Of a stretch of DNA of 64,000 nucleotides, positions 51,879 through 60,705 are shown piece by piece. The translations under genes and the position numbers were made by a program. The stretch's first letter is position 1. Every line of letters starts with the position of its first letter. This DNA is from Micromonospora tulbaghiae. GTDB lineage: Bacteria > Actinomycetota > Actinomycetes > Mycobacteriales > Micromonosporaceae. Under the pieces are notes generated by a model. The model saw nothing but the letters and a program-made list of their open reading frames with translations, was not told where the DNA came from and ran no database searches. The stretch is taken from NCBI RefSeq assembly GCF_900091605.1, contig NZ_FMCQ01000012.1:1-64000 (forward strand), given 5' to 3'.

Positions 51879-52475
51879 ATGTTCTTCCTCCTCTACACGC
51901 TGTTGCTGCTGCTCGGCGGCATCGCGATGATCGCGGTGGGCATAGCCGTCAAGGAACAGGGCAAGGGCTCCCGGATCCTCAACGTGGTCATCGGCCTGGC
52001 CTTCTTCGGGTACGGCTTCTACCTGCTCTTCCTCTTCGACGGCGACAGCTACCGGATCTTCTTCTACGTCTTCGTGCTGCCGATCCTGTTGATCGTGCGC
52101 GCCGTGAAGGCACGCAAGGAGGCCCGCGAGCAGGCCGCCGCGCCGCAGTTCGCGGACGCGCAGCAGTACCCGGGCGGGCAGCAGTACCCGGGCGGACAGC
52201 AGCAGGGCATGTACCCGGGTGCGGGGCACGGTCAGCCCGGTCCGGCGTACCCGCCCGCCCCGGGTCAGCCCGCCCCGTACGGCGCCGCGCCGCAGGGGTA
52301 CCCGGCTCAGCCCGCTCCGCAGGGCTGGCACCCGACTCAGCCGGCTCAGGGCAGCGCGCCCCAGGGCCACCCGGGTCAGCCCGCGCAGTACGGCCCCGCG
52401 CCGCAGGCCCACCCTGGCCAGCCCGCTCCGCAGGGCTGGCACCCGAATCAGCCGAACCCCCAAGACCGATACTGA
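51879..52475 (+). CDS. Two-to-three-helix membrane protein with Gln/Pro/Gly-rich tail
   Basis: This 198-residue protein has three hydrophobic stretches in the first 75 residues (FFLLYTLLLLLGGIAMIAVG, ILNVVIGLAFFGYGFYLLFLF, IFFYVFVLPILLIVRAV), followed by a long disordered tail of QYPGGQ and 'QPAPQGWHP' repeats. No family is recognised. The tail style resembles the N-terminus of the PH-domain protein at 14 kb. ACAGGAATC precedes the ATG. Confidence 0.75.
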   Translation: MFFLLYTLLLLLGGIAMIAVGIAVKEQGKGSRILNVVIGLAFFGYGFYLLFLFDGDSYRIFFYVFVLPILLIVRAVKARKEAREQAAAPQFADAQQYPGGQQYPGGQQQGMYPGAGHGQPGPAYPPAPGQPAPYGAAPQGYPAQPAPQGWHPTQPAQGSAPQGHPGQPAQYGPAPQAHPGQPAPQGWHPNQPNPQDRY

Positions 52476-52519
52476 TCAGCCCGGGAGCCCTGCGCACGCG
52501 AACGTCTGCCGGAAACGGC

Positions 52520-52574
52520 GGGTGGAACGTCATGGGTGTCAAACCGACGTTGTGACACCCATGGCGTTCCACCC
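52520..52574. repeat. 22-bp-arm palindrome in a convergent gap
   Basis: Arms 52520-52541 and 52553-52574 pair at 21 of 22 positions; the exception is G-U compatible. The loop is 11 bases. The arm reads GGGTGGAACGTCATGGGTGT with two more bases. It differs in sequence from the GATCATG family but has the same setting: between converging genes. It is probably a bidirectional terminator or an intergenic repeat. Confidence 0.8.
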
Positions 52575-52613
52575 GAGCGCTACCGCACGGCGCAGGGCGG
52601 CGCGGCGGGTGGG

Positions 52614-53603
52614 TCAGGTGGGTGAGGGCACCAGGCGGGTGTGCAGTGCCGCCGGGTCGGTCACCTCGGGCAGGTCGCGGGCGGCCAGCCAGGCAGCGGC
52701 AGCCGCCCCGTCCCCGGCGCTGTGCAGCGGTGCGCCCGGCCACCGTTCGGCCAGTTCCGCGCGTACCGGGCCGGCCAGCGGGGTGTCGCCGGTGAGCAGC
52801 CCGCCGCCGAGCACCACCGGGTCGGTGGCACCGGGCGGGCGGATGCGGGAGACGCTCTCCGCCAGCAGGGCCGCGGCCTCGGCGATCAGCGCGACCGCCG
52901 TCGGTTCCTCGTCGCGGGCCGACGACACCACGACCGGCGCGAGGCGGGCCAGTTCCACCGGTGGCCGCCGGGTCACCGCCTGCACCACGGCGCCGGCGGT
53001 GGCGCGCGGCTGATCGTCCACCTCGGTCGTGCCGGTCAGCTCCGCCAGCACCCGGCGTCCCAGCTCACCGGGGGGTTGCGCGCGGTCCAGGTCGGTCAGC
53101 AGCCGCCGGACCGCCTCGCGGCCGAGCCAGAATCCGGAGCCCGCGTCGCCGAGCAGCCAGCCGTGGCCGTCGGCGGTGCGGTCCAGCCGCAGGTCGCGTA
53201 CCTGGGCGGCGATGGCGCCGGTGCCGGCGACCAGCACGGTGCCGTCCGGGGCGGCGGTGCCGGAGGCGTAGGCGACCAGGGCGTCGCCGTGCACGGCGTA
53301 CGGGCAGCGCAGTCCCGCCTCGGCCCACGCGTGGTCGAACGCGTCGCGGCCGTGCGGGTCGGCCAGGAGGCGGCCGGCGCCGGCGAGGCCGATGACGCCG
53401 GCGCGTACCCGGAGCGGGTCGATGTCGGCGAGCGCCGCGCGCAGGGCGGTGAGCAGTTCGGCGGCGGCCCGCTCGGCGCCGTGGCTGGTGGGGTTGCCGC
53501 CGCCGGCGCGGCCTGTGCCCAGACGCGTGCCGTCGAGGCTCAGCGCTGTCGCGCGGGTGGAGGTGCCCCCGACGTCGAGGCCGACCACGACGGTGTCCGA
53601 CAT
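52614..53603 (-). CDS. BadF/BadG-type N-acetylglucosamine kinase-like protein
   Basis: This 329-residue ASKHA-fold kinase has the phosphate-1 motif VVGLDVGGTSTRATAL, the phosphate-2 region VLVAGTGAIAAQV, GDAGSGFWLGREA and the adenosine motif VVLGGGLLTGDTP. It matches the BadF/BadG/NagK family that phosphorylates N-acetylglucosamine. GAGGACC lies before ATG 53603; two in-frame ATGs upstream are less well placed. It is divergent from the RpiR regulator and between two amino-sugar importers, which supports the call. Confidence 0.85.
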   Translation of the reverse strand: MSDTVVVGLDVGGTSTRATALSLDGTRLGTGRAGGGNPTSHGAERAAAELLTALRAALADIDPLRVRAGVIGLAGAGRLLADPHGRDAFDHAWAEAGLRCPYAVHGDALVAYASGTAAPDGTVLVAGTGAIAAQVRDLRLDRTADGHGWLLGDAGSGFWLGREAVRRLLTDLDRAQPPGELGRRVLAELTGTTEVDDQPRATAGAVVQAVTRRPPVELARLAPVVVSSARDEEPTAVALIAEAAALLAESVSRIRPPGATDPVVLGGGLLTGDTPLAGPVRAELAERWPGAPLHSAGDGAAAAAWLAARDLPEVTDPAALHTRLVPSPT

Positions 53604-53663
53604 GGTCCTCATGCTGGTCGGCCGCGTCGCCGGGCGCAAGATCGCGGCGGTGCGCCAGGTAAC

Positions 53664-53735
53664 AGTTTGAAAACTTCGCCCACGCTCTTGACACGGAGGG
53701 GCCTTCAGTAAGAACTTTTACCACTAACAGTTAAC
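53664..53735. promoter_or_regulatory. RpiR-kinase intergenic control region
   Basis: This AT-rich region has AGTTT-GA-AAACT (53664-53675), TTGACA (53688-53693) as a -35, the imperfect palindrome GTAAGAACTTTTAC (53708-53721) at the expected -10, TAAC-A-GTTA (53725-53733) and GTTAAC (53730-53735). Three dyads in 72 bases between divergent regulator and kinase genes suggest RpiR autoregulation. Confidence 0.55.
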
Positions 53736-53760
53736 ACTCTTTTCCGAAAGGCTTCCGCCG

Positions 53761-54708
53761 ATGGCCGAGCACGAGGTGGAGACTTCCGCGGCGACCGCGG
53801 TGGTCGATGCCGGTCCGGCCGACCGGCTGGGCGCCGACGGGGTGCTGGCCAGGGTCCGGGCCGGTACGGGGGAGCTGACCGGGGCGCTGCGCCGGGTCGC
53901 CGAGCACGTGCTCAGCGACCCGGAGGCGGCGGCGCGGGCGACAATCGTCGAGCTGGCCGAGCGCAGCGGCACGTCACCGGCGACCATCACCCGGTTCTGC
54001 CGGGCGATGGGCTTCGAGGGCTACGCCGACCTGCGGCTCGGCATCGCCGCCGAGACCGGGCGGGCCCGCTCGGCCGGCTGGACCGTCGACATCGGACGGG
54101 AGATCCAGCCCGGCGACCCGCTGTCCCGGGTGCTCGACCAGATCATGGCCGCCGACACGCGAGCCATGCACGACACCGCCGCGCTGCTCGACCTGGCCGA
54201 GGTGGAACGGGCGGCGGTGGCCATCGCCGGAGCGAACCGCGTGAACATCTTCGGGGCCAGCGGCAGCGCGCTCGTCGGTGAGGAGATGCAGTTCAGCCTG
54301 CACCGCATCGGCGTCGCGGCGTGGGCCTGGAGCGACGTGCACGAGGGACTGGCCAGCGCCGCGCTGCTGGGCGCCGGGGACGTCGCGCTCGGCATCTCGC
54401 ACACCGGGCAGACCCGGGAGACGATCGAGCTGCTCGCCGAGGCCGGCAGCCGCGGCGCCACCACCGTCGCGCTCACCGGCTTCCCCCGCTCGCCGCTGGC
54501 CGAGCTGGCCGACATCGTGCTGGTCACCGCCAGCCAGGCCACCACGTTCCGGCCGGACGCGCTCTCCGCCCGGCACCCGCAGCTCGTCGTGCTCGACCTG
54601 CTCTACATCGCGGTGGCGCAGCGCACCCACGACCGTGCCCACGCGGCCTTCCGGCGTACCGCCCAGGCCGTCGACGGGCACAAGGCCGCGAAGGGGGCCC
54701 TTTCATGA
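53761..54708 (+). CDS. MurR/RpiR-family transcriptional regulator
   Basis: This 315-residue protein has the N-terminal RpiR helix-turn-helix (TIVELAERSGTSPATITRFCRAMGFEGYADLRLGI, about 62-96) and a C-terminal SIS sugar-phosphate domain (NIFGASGSALVGEEMQFSLHRIG, then ALGISHTGQTRETIEL). A hexosamine phosphate is the likely ligand. GAAAGGC lies before the ATG. It overlaps the next SIS gene by 4 bases. Its context, between kinase and transporters, makes it the probable local repressor. Confidence 0.92.
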   Translation: MAEHEVETSAATAVVDAGPADRLGADGVLARVRAGTGELTGALRRVAEHVLSDPEAAARATIVELAERSGTSPATITRFCRAMGFEGYADLRLGIAAETGRARSAGWTVDIGREIQPGDPLSRVLDQIMAADTRAMHDTAALLDLAEVERAAVAIAGANRVNIFGASGSALVGEEMQFSLHRIGVAAWAWSDVHEGLASAALLGAGDVALGISHTGQTRETIELLAEAGSRGATTVALTGFPRSPLAELADIVLVTASQATTFRPDALSARHPQLVVLDLLYIAVAQRTHDRAHAAFRRTAQAVDGHKAAKGALS

Positions 54709-55454
54709 TCAGTGCCCAGCGGTACGCCGACGCGGTCCGCCCGGTGCTCGACCGGCTGGTGGACAGCCAGGCCGTGGCGGTGGACCGGGCGGCCGACCTG
54801 ATCGCCTCCGGGCTGCGCGCGGGCGGCGTCCTCCAGGCCTTCGGCGCCGGCCACTCGGAGGCGTTCGCCGCCGAGCTGGTCGCCCGGGCCGGCGGTCTGG
54901 TCCCCACCAACCGGCTCTCCCTGCACGACCTCGTGCTGCACGGCGACGCGCCCCGCGACGTGCTCGCCGACCCGAAGCTGGAACGCGACCCGGCCGTGGC
55001 GCACCAGCTCTACGCCCTGGCGGCGCCGCAGCCGGGGGACGTGTTCGTGGTCGCCTCGCAGTCCGGCATCAACGGCTCGGTGGTCGAGCTGGCGACGCTG
55101 GTCAAGCGCGGCGGCCACCCGTTGATCGCTGTCACCTCGGTCGAGCACACCGCCCGGGTAGCTCCTCGGCACCCCTCCGGGCACCGGCTCGCCGACCTTG
55201 CCGACGTCGTGCTGGACAACGGCGCGCCGTACGGCGACGCACTGCTGCCGCTCGAGGGCGGCGGCGCGGTCTGTGCGGTCTCGTCGGTCACCGCGGCGCT
55301 GCTGGCGCAGCTGCTGACCGCCGAGGTCGTACGACGGTTCCACCAGGCCGGAGAGGTGCCCCCTGTCTACCTCTCCGCCAACGTCCCCGGTGGGGACGAG
55401 CACAACCTCGCCCTCGAGTCGCGGTACGCCGGGCGTCTCCGGCGGACCGCCTGA
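54705..55454 (+). CDS. UPF0309-type SIS-domain protein (phosphosugar binding)
   Basis: This 249-residue SIS protein contains VLQAFGAGHSEAFAAELVARAGG, VASQSGINGSVVELA and VYLSANVPGGDEHN. It matches UPF0309/COG4821, putative phosphosugar isomerases or binding proteins of unknown reaction. It is translationally coupled to the RpiR gene and followed after 24 bases by an importer operon. It is not MurQ or NagB by length and motifs. An amino-sugar phosphate is the likely ligand. Confidence 0.87.
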   Translation: MISAQRYADAVRPVLDRLVDSQAVAVDRAADLIASGLRAGGVLQAFGAGHSEAFAAELVARAGGLVPTNRLSLHDLVLHGDAPRDVLADPKLERDPAVAHQLYALAAPQPGDVFVVASQSGINGSVVELATLVKRGGHPLIAVTSVEHTARVAPRHPSGHRLADLADVVLDNGAPYGDALLPLEGGGAVCAVSSVTAALLAQLLTAEVVRRFHQAGEVPPVYLSANVPGGDEHNLALESRYAGRLRRTA

Positions 55455-55478
55455 CCCGACACCACAAGGAGAGACAAG

Positions 55479-56891
55479 ATGTCGGTTTCCCCCGAGAAGT
55501 TCGGCGACGTCAGCCGTCGGACGCTGCTGCGGCGTGCCGCGGCGGCCGGTCTGCTGGCCGTACCGGCGGCCGGTCTGCTGAGCGCCTGCGCCGGCAGCGA
55601 GCCGAGCAAGTCCGACGGCGGCGGCGCGGCCAAGAGCAAGGACAACCCGTTCGGCGTCAAGGACGGCAGCGCGGTCAAGGTGGTGGTCTTCAACGGTGGC
55701 CTGGGCGACCAGTGGGCCAAGGAAGACAAGGTCATCTTCAACGCCAAGCACGCGAACGTCACGGTCAACATGTCTTCGACCCAGAAGATCAAGACCGAAG
55801 AGCAGCCGAAGATGGCGACGCAGCCGAGCGACCTGGTGATGAACTCGGGCGCCGACATGATGGACCGCAGCACGCTCATCAACGAGGGCGCCATCGAGCC
55901 GCTCGACGACCTGCTCACCGCGCCGGCCTGGGACAGCGAGGGGACTGTCGCCGACAGCCTGCTGCCGGGCACCGTCGCCGACGGTACGCAGAACGGCAAG
56001 TTCTACGTGGTCAACGTCGCGTACACGGTCTGGGGCAACTGGTACAACGCCGCCCTGTTCAAGAAGGAGGGATGGACCGCGCCGACCACCTGGGACGAGT
56101 TCTTCGCGCTCGCGCCGAAGATCAAGGCCAAGGGCATGGCGCCGTACGTGCACGACGCGGTCCACGGCTACTACCCGCGCTGGGCGCTGTTCGCCAGCAT
56201 CTGGAAGGCGGTCGGCAAGCAGGCCGTCGTCGACATCGACAACCTGAAGGACGGCGCCTGGAAGGCCGACGGCATCGTCGCGGCGCTGGAGCCGTGGGAG
56301 AAGCTCGTCAAGGACAAGCTGCTGCTGCCGGGCAAGCTCGACCACACCCAGTCGCAGCAGGCGTTCCTGGACGGCAAGGCGGCCTTCATCCAGGTCGGCA
56401 CCTGGCTGAAGAACGAGATGGCCGCGACCATCCCGCCGGGCTTCGAGATGACCATCTCCGACTACTGGAGCAAGAGCGGGGACAAGGCCGCCAAGGACGT
56501 CTTCGCCTCCTCCGGCGAGGGCTTCGTGGTGCCGAGCAAGGCGCCGAACAAGGAGGCCGCGAAGGAGTTCCTGCGGGCCATCCTCTCCAAGGCCGGCTCG
56601 GCGAAGTTCGCCGAGCTGACCAAGTCGCTGGCCTCCACCAAGGGCTCCGGCGACAACGTCCAGGACACCGCGCTGGCGTCGGCGAACTCGCTGATGAAGA
56701 GCGGCAGCTCGGACCTGATCTCGGTGAAGTTCCCGGACTTCTATGCCGACCTGGACAAGGAGAGCCAGAACCTCTCCGAGGAGCTGATGGCCGGCCGCCT
56801 GACCGCGCAGCAGTTCGTCGACAAGATGCAGGCGGCCGCCGACAAGGTCGCCAAGGACTCGTCGATCAAGAAGCAGACCCGCACCGCCTGA
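55479..56891 (+). CDS. Second NgcE-like substrate-binding lipoprotein
   Basis: This 470-residue lipoprotein has a twin-arginine signal (SRRTLLRRAAAAG) with lipobox LLSAC. It is a paralogue of the protein at 48.6 kb, sharing KDNPFGVKDGSAVKVVVFNGG and the tail KDSSIKKQTR (KKYKRSA in copy 1). The binding region differs: the PKAEIKHSATAEISK and PPDVVNNSGAGQ segments become ANVTVNMSSTQKIKT and PSDLVMNSGADM. It probably binds a related but different amino sugar. AAGGAGAG precedes the ATG. It is transcribed with the upstream SIS gene. Confidence 0.9.
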   Translation: MSVSPEKFGDVSRRTLLRRAAAAGLLAVPAAGLLSACAGSEPSKSDGGGAAKSKDNPFGVKDGSAVKVVVFNGGLGDQWAKEDKVIFNAKHANVTVNMSSTQKIKTEEQPKMATQPSDLVMNSGADMMDRSTLINEGAIEPLDDLLTAPAWDSEGTVADSLLPGTVADGTQNGKFYVVNVAYTVWGNWYNAALFKKEGWTAPTTWDEFFALAPKIKAKGMAPYVHDAVHGYYPRWALFASIWKAVGKQAVVDIDNLKDGAWKADGIVAALEPWEKLVKDKLLLPGKLDHTQSQQAFLDGKAAFIQVGTWLKNEMAATIPPGFEMTISDYWSKSGDKAAKDVFASSGEGFVVPSKAPNKEAAKEFLRAILSKAGSAKFAELTKSLASTKGSGDNVQDTALASANSLMKSGSSDLISVKFPDFYADLDKESQNLSEELMAGRLTAQQFVDKMQAAADKVAKDSSIKKQTRTA

Positions 56892-56913
56892 TCACCGCGA
56901 GGAAGTGAGTCCA

Positions 56914-57855
56914 ATGCGGCACGGAGTCGCGCGTTTCGTCACGGGTTTCCTGGCCCTGCCCGTCGCGCTGTACCTGTTCTACGTGGTGTGGCCGTTCGCC
57001 CAGGCGGCGGGGTACTCGCTCACCGACTGGGGTGGGTACTCCGATTCTCAGCGCTTCGTCGGGCTGGACAACTACGTCCGGCTGTTCTCCGACGAGCTGA
57101 TCCGGAAGGCGTTCTGGCACAACGTGTTCTTCCTGGTCACCGTGCCGCTGTTCACGATCGCGCTGGCCCTGTTCCTCGCGTTCCTGCTCAACGTGGGCGG
57201 ACGCGAGGACAGGGCCGGCATCCGCGGGGTGTTCGGCTCCGCGATCTACAAGGTCATCTTCTTCTTCCCGCAGGTGCTGTCGCTGGTGGTCATCGCCGTC
57301 ATGTGGCAGCAGATCTACCGCACCGACGGGCAGGGCCTGATCAACGGCCTGCTCATCAAGATCGGGCTGGTCGACGCGGACAACCCGATCGCCTTCACCG
57401 CCGACCCGGAGCCGTTCCTCGGCGTGCCGGCGGTGCTCTGGTGGCTGCTGTTCATCGCGGTGTGGAGCGGCGCCGGCTTCTACATGGTGCTGTTCTCCGC
57501 CGCGATGCAGTCGATCCCGAAGGACATCTACGAGGCCGCGATCCTCGACGGCGCGGGCCGGTTCCACACGTTCTTCAAGGTGACGCTGCCGCTGCTGCGG
57601 GACAGCATCTCGGTCGCCTGGGTCTATCTGGGCTTCATCGCGCTGGACATGTACGCGCTGGTCTTCGTCATGACGCCCAGCCAGGGCGGGCCGAACCACG
57701 CCAGCGAGATCTTCGCCTCGGTGATCCAGTTCAACGCGTTCCAGAAGGGCCAGTTCGGTTACGCCTGCGCGATCGCCGTCGCGCTGGCCATCTTCACCAT
57801 CCTGCTGGCCGCGCTCCAGCTGAGGATCACCCGCCGTGAGCGGATCGAGTTCTGA
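56914..57855 (+). CDS. Second importer permease, NgcF-like
   Basis: This 313-residue permease has six helices and the EAA loop EAAILDGAGRFHTFFKVTLPLLRDS. It is a paralogue of NgcF (FFPQVLSLVVIAVMW, SQGGPNHASEIF). GAGGAA lies 10 bases upstream of ATG 56914; GTG 56905 is a possible alternative but too close to it. Confidence 0.9.
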   Translation: MRHGVARFVTGFLALPVALYLFYVVWPFAQAAGYSLTDWGGYSDSQRFVGLDNYVRLFSDELIRKAFWHNVFFLVTVPLFTIALALFLAFLLNVGGREDRAGIRGVFGSAIYKVIFFFPQVLSLVVIAVMWQQIYRTDGQGLINGLLIKIGLVDADNPIAFTADPEPFLGVPAVLWWLLFIAVWSGAGFYMVLFSAAMQSIPKDIYEAAILDGAGRFHTFFKVTLPLLRDSISVAWVYLGFIALDMYALVFVMTPSQGGPNHASEIFASVIQFNAFQKGQFGYACAIAVALAIFTILLAALQLRITRRERIEF

Positions 57856-57868
57856 GGAGGTCTGGACG

Positions 57869-58825
57869 ATGAGCACTGTGACCCACACCTCCGGCCCGGC
57901 CCGGTCCGACACGGCGCCGCCTTCCCGGCCGCCGGCGGACCGGCGCCCGAAGGACGCCGGCAACGGCTTCGGCGGCCGGATCTTCAACGGCTTCTCGCAC
58001 CTGTTCCTCGCGGTCTGGGCGATCATGGTCGTCTACCCGCTGCTGTGGGTGGTGATGTCGGCGCTCAAGACCGACTCGGAGGTGATCCGCGAGCCGCTGT
58101 CGCTGATCCCCGACGCGTTGCAGTGGGACAACTTCGCCCGCGCGTGGACCGCCGGGATCGACAGCTTCTTCCTGAACACGCTGCTCGTGCTCGTGTTCAG
58201 CGTGACGCTGACGATGCTGCTGGGCTCGATGGCCGCGTACGCCCTGGCGCGCTACGAGTTCCGCGGCAACCGGCTGATCTACTGGATGTTCCTGTCCGGG
58301 CTGACGCTGCCGATCTACCTGGCCGCGGTGCCGCTGTTCAAGGGCGTCTACAACACCGGGGTCAGCCTCCCGCTGCTCGGCCCGAACAAGCACCTCATGC
58401 TGATCCTGGTCTACGTGTCCTGGTCGCTGTCGTTCACGATCTTCTTCATGCACTCGTTCTTCCGGACGCTGCCCGACTCGATCGCCGAGGCGGCGCAGGT
58501 CGACGGGGCCTCGCACACCCGCACGTTCTTCAGCGTGATGCTGCCCATGGCCAAGCCCGGCCTGATCAGCATCGGCATCTTCAACGTGCTCGGGCAGTGG
58601 AACCAGTGGTACCTGCCGACGCTGCTCATGCAGTCGGTCTCCGGCGAGCCGAAGAACCAGGTGATCGCCCAGGGGCTGATCGAGCTGTCGGTCAACCAGG
58701 GGTACAAGTCCGACTGGTCCGGGCTTTTTGCCGGCGTCACCATGGCGATGCTTCCGGTGCTGATCGTGTACATCGTCTTCCAGCGCCAGGTGCAGTCCGG
58801 CCTCACCGCCGGCGTCGGCAAGTAA
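57869..58825 (+). CDS. Second importer permease, NgcG-like
   Basis: This 318-residue permease has a disordered N-terminus, six helices and the EAA loop EAAQVDGASHTRTFFSVMLPMAKPG. It is a paralogue of NgcG, with the same end QRQVQSGLTAG. GGAGG precedes the ATG, 13 bases after the upstream stop. A terminator follows immediately. Confidence 0.92.
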   Translation: MSTVTHTSGPARSDTAPPSRPPADRRPKDAGNGFGGRIFNGFSHLFLAVWAIMVVYPLLWVVMSALKTDSEVIREPLSLIPDALQWDNFARAWTAGIDSFFLNTLLVLVFSVTLTMLLGSMAAYALARYEFRGNRLIYWMFLSGLTLPIYLAAVPLFKGVYNTGVSLPLLGPNKHLMLILVYVSWSLSFTIFFMHSFFRTLPDSIAEAAQVDGASHTRTFFSVMLPMAKPGLISIGIFNVLGQWNQWYLPTLLMQSVSGEPKNQVIAQGLIELSVNQGYKSDWSGLFAGVTMAMLPVLIVYIVFQRQVQSGLTAGVGK

Positions 58826-58830
58826 CGCGC

Positions 58831-58857
58831 GGGCCCCGGCTCGACGAGCCGGGGCCC
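58831..58857 (+). terminator. Terminator of the second importer operon
   Basis: GGGCCCCGGCTC (58831-58842) pairs exactly with 58846-58857 around a 3-base GAC loop, 5 bases after the last permease stop. It is short, GC-rich and hyperstable. Confidence 0.85.
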
Positions 58858-58891
58858 CGCGCTGTCGGTGGCACCGGGCAGAATCGCGTCC

Positions 58892-60565
58892 GTGCTGGTG
58901 GCAGTGGTGGCGGACGAGCGGGGCGGCGGCGTGCTGCAACCGCTGCACGCCGACGGCACCCAGGCCGGCCCGGCCGAGGAGGTGGCCGACCTGGCCGCCG
59001 CCGTGGCCGCGCGGGAGGCCGCCGGGCACCCCCGCTGGCTCTGGGCCGCCTGGGCCGGCGTCTACCCGGCGCTGCTGCGCGCCGGGGTGCGGCTCGACCG
59101 CTGCCACGACGTCGAGCTGACCGAGGCCCTGCTGCTCGGGCACGCGGGCCGCTGGGGTGAGCCCCGCGCGCTGCCCGCCGCCTGGGCCCGGCTGACCGGC
59201 GCGCCGGTCCCGCCGGACCCGGCGCCCCGCCCGCCCGAGCCGCCCGGCCACGCCCAGGCCGCGCTCTTCGAGCCGCCGTCGGGCCCGTCCGGTCCGGGCA
59301 TCACGGCGTTGACCCGGGTGTACGCCGACCAGCTCGCCCGGATCGCCGCGACCACCCACCCCGGCCGGTTCCGGCTGCTGGTGGCCGCCGAGTCGGCGGG
59401 CGCGCTGGTGGCCGCCGAGATGGGCGCGGCCGGTCTGCCCTGGCGCGCCGACGTGCACGGCGCGATCCTCGCCGACCTGCTCGGTGAGGCGTCACCGGTC
59501 GGCGGGCCGCCGCGCCGGCTGGCCGAGTTGCAGGCGCGGATCGCTGATGCGTTCGGCGTACGCCAGGTGCACGCCGACTCGCCGGCGGAGCTGTTGCGGG
59601 CGTTCGCCCGGGCGGGCGTGGAGCTGCCGAACACGCGGGCCTGGGTGCTGCGCGGGGTGGAGCATCCGGCGGCGCCGCTGGTCCTTGAATACAAGGAGCT
59701 GTACCGGATCTGGACGGCGCACGGCTGGGCCTGGCGCGACGCCTGGGTGTCCGGCGGCCGGTTCCACCCGGAGTACGTGCCCGGCGGTGTGGTCTCCGGC
59801 CGGTGGGCGACCCGGGGCGGTGGGGCGTTGCAGATCCCGAAGGTGATCCGGCAGGCAGTGGTGGCGGACCCGGGCTGGACGTTCGTGGTGGCCGACGCGG
59901 GCCAACTCGAACCGCGCGTGCTCGCGGCGGTCTCGGGCGACGAGCGGCTGGCCGCGGCGGGCGGCGCCGGCGACCTCTACGCCGCGCTGGCCCGGGACGC
60001 GTTCGCCGGTGACCGGGCGAAGGCCAAGGTGGCCCTGCTCGGGGCGATGTACGGGCAGACCGGCGGGGCGGCCGTGCCGGCCCTGGCGGTGTTGCGGAAG
60101 AACTATCCGACCGCGTTCGGCTACGTCGAGGCGGCGGCCCGCACCGGTGAGGCGGGCGGGCTGGTCCGCTCCTGGCTGGGCCGCACCTGCCCGCCGGGGT
60201 CGGCGGGGTTCGCCGAGGGGGAGGAGGCGCTGCCCGACGGCGAGGCCGACCCGCACAGCCCGTCGGCCCGGGCGGCGCGCTCACGCGGGCGCTTCACCCG
60301 CAACTTCGTCATCCAGGCCACCGCCGCCGAGTGGGCCTCCACGCTGCTGGCCACGCTCCGCACCGAGTTGGCCGGCGCGGAGGCGGAGCTGGTGTTCTTC
60401 CAGCACGACGAGGTGGTGGTGCACTGTCCGGCCGGGCAGGCGGCGGCGGTCGCCGAGGCGGTCACCGCCGCCGGTGCGCGGGCCACCCGGCTGCTGTTCG
60501 GCGAGACCCCGGTCCGATTCCCGCTCGACCTGTCCACTGTCGACTGCTACGCGGACGCGGCATAG
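58892..60565 (+). CDS. PolA-family DNA polymerase without 5' nuclease domain
   Basis: This 557-residue family A polymerase is Klenow-like in size. Palm motif A is VVADAGQLEPRVLAAVSGD (Asp705 equivalent), the O-helix is R-AKAKVALLGAMYG with Arg, Lys and Tyr spaced as Arg754/Lys758/Tyr766 of E. coli Pol I, and motif C is FFQHDEVVVHC. The N-terminal half occupies the place of the 3'-5' exonuclease, but I cannot find a full DEDD set. Relatives are annotated bifunctional 3'-5' exonuclease/DNA polymerase in actinobacteria. The GTG at 58892 matches the family N-terminus. The likely role is DNA repair alongside the main PolA. Confidence 0.88.
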   Translation: MLVAVVADERGGGVLQPLHADGTQAGPAEEVADLAAAVAAREAAGHPRWLWAAWAGVYPALLRAGVRLDRCHDVELTEALLLGHAGRWGEPRALPAAWARLTGAPVPPDPAPRPPEPPGHAQAALFEPPSGPSGPGITALTRVYADQLARIAATTHPGRFRLLVAAESAGALVAAEMGAAGLPWRADVHGAILADLLGEASPVGGPPRRLAELQARIADAFGVRQVHADSPAELLRAFARAGVELPNTRAWVLRGVEHPAAPLVLEYKELYRIWTAHGWAWRDAWVSGGRFHPEYVPGGVVSGRWATRGGGALQIPKVIRQAVVADPGWTFVVADAGQLEPRVLAAVSGDERLAAAGGAGDLYAALARDAFAGDRAKAKVALLGAMYGQTGGAAVPALAVLRKNYPTAFGYVEAAARTGEAGGLVRSWLGRTCPPGSAGFAEGEEALPDGEADPHSPSARAARSRGRFTRNFVIQATAAEWASTLLATLRTELAGAEAELVFFQHDEVVVHCPAGQAAAVAEAVTAAGARATRLLFGETPVRFPLDLSTVDCYADAA

Positions 60566-60705
60566 TCACGCAATTTTCCGTTTTGCCCCGCTACCCGCCC
60601 CCGGCCGCGCTCGTTGGATCCGGTGTGCGTACGACGGGACGCACCGGGCGGCTGTGCCCGGTCCGTCCCCTGATCGAGGGGGCACCGCTGAACCGGATCG
60701 CTGCA

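Noticed and set aside
48400..53760. DasR (dre) sites in the amino-sugar locus
   Set aside because: No sequence close to the ACTGGTCTAGACCACT-type consensus was found in the intergenic regions.
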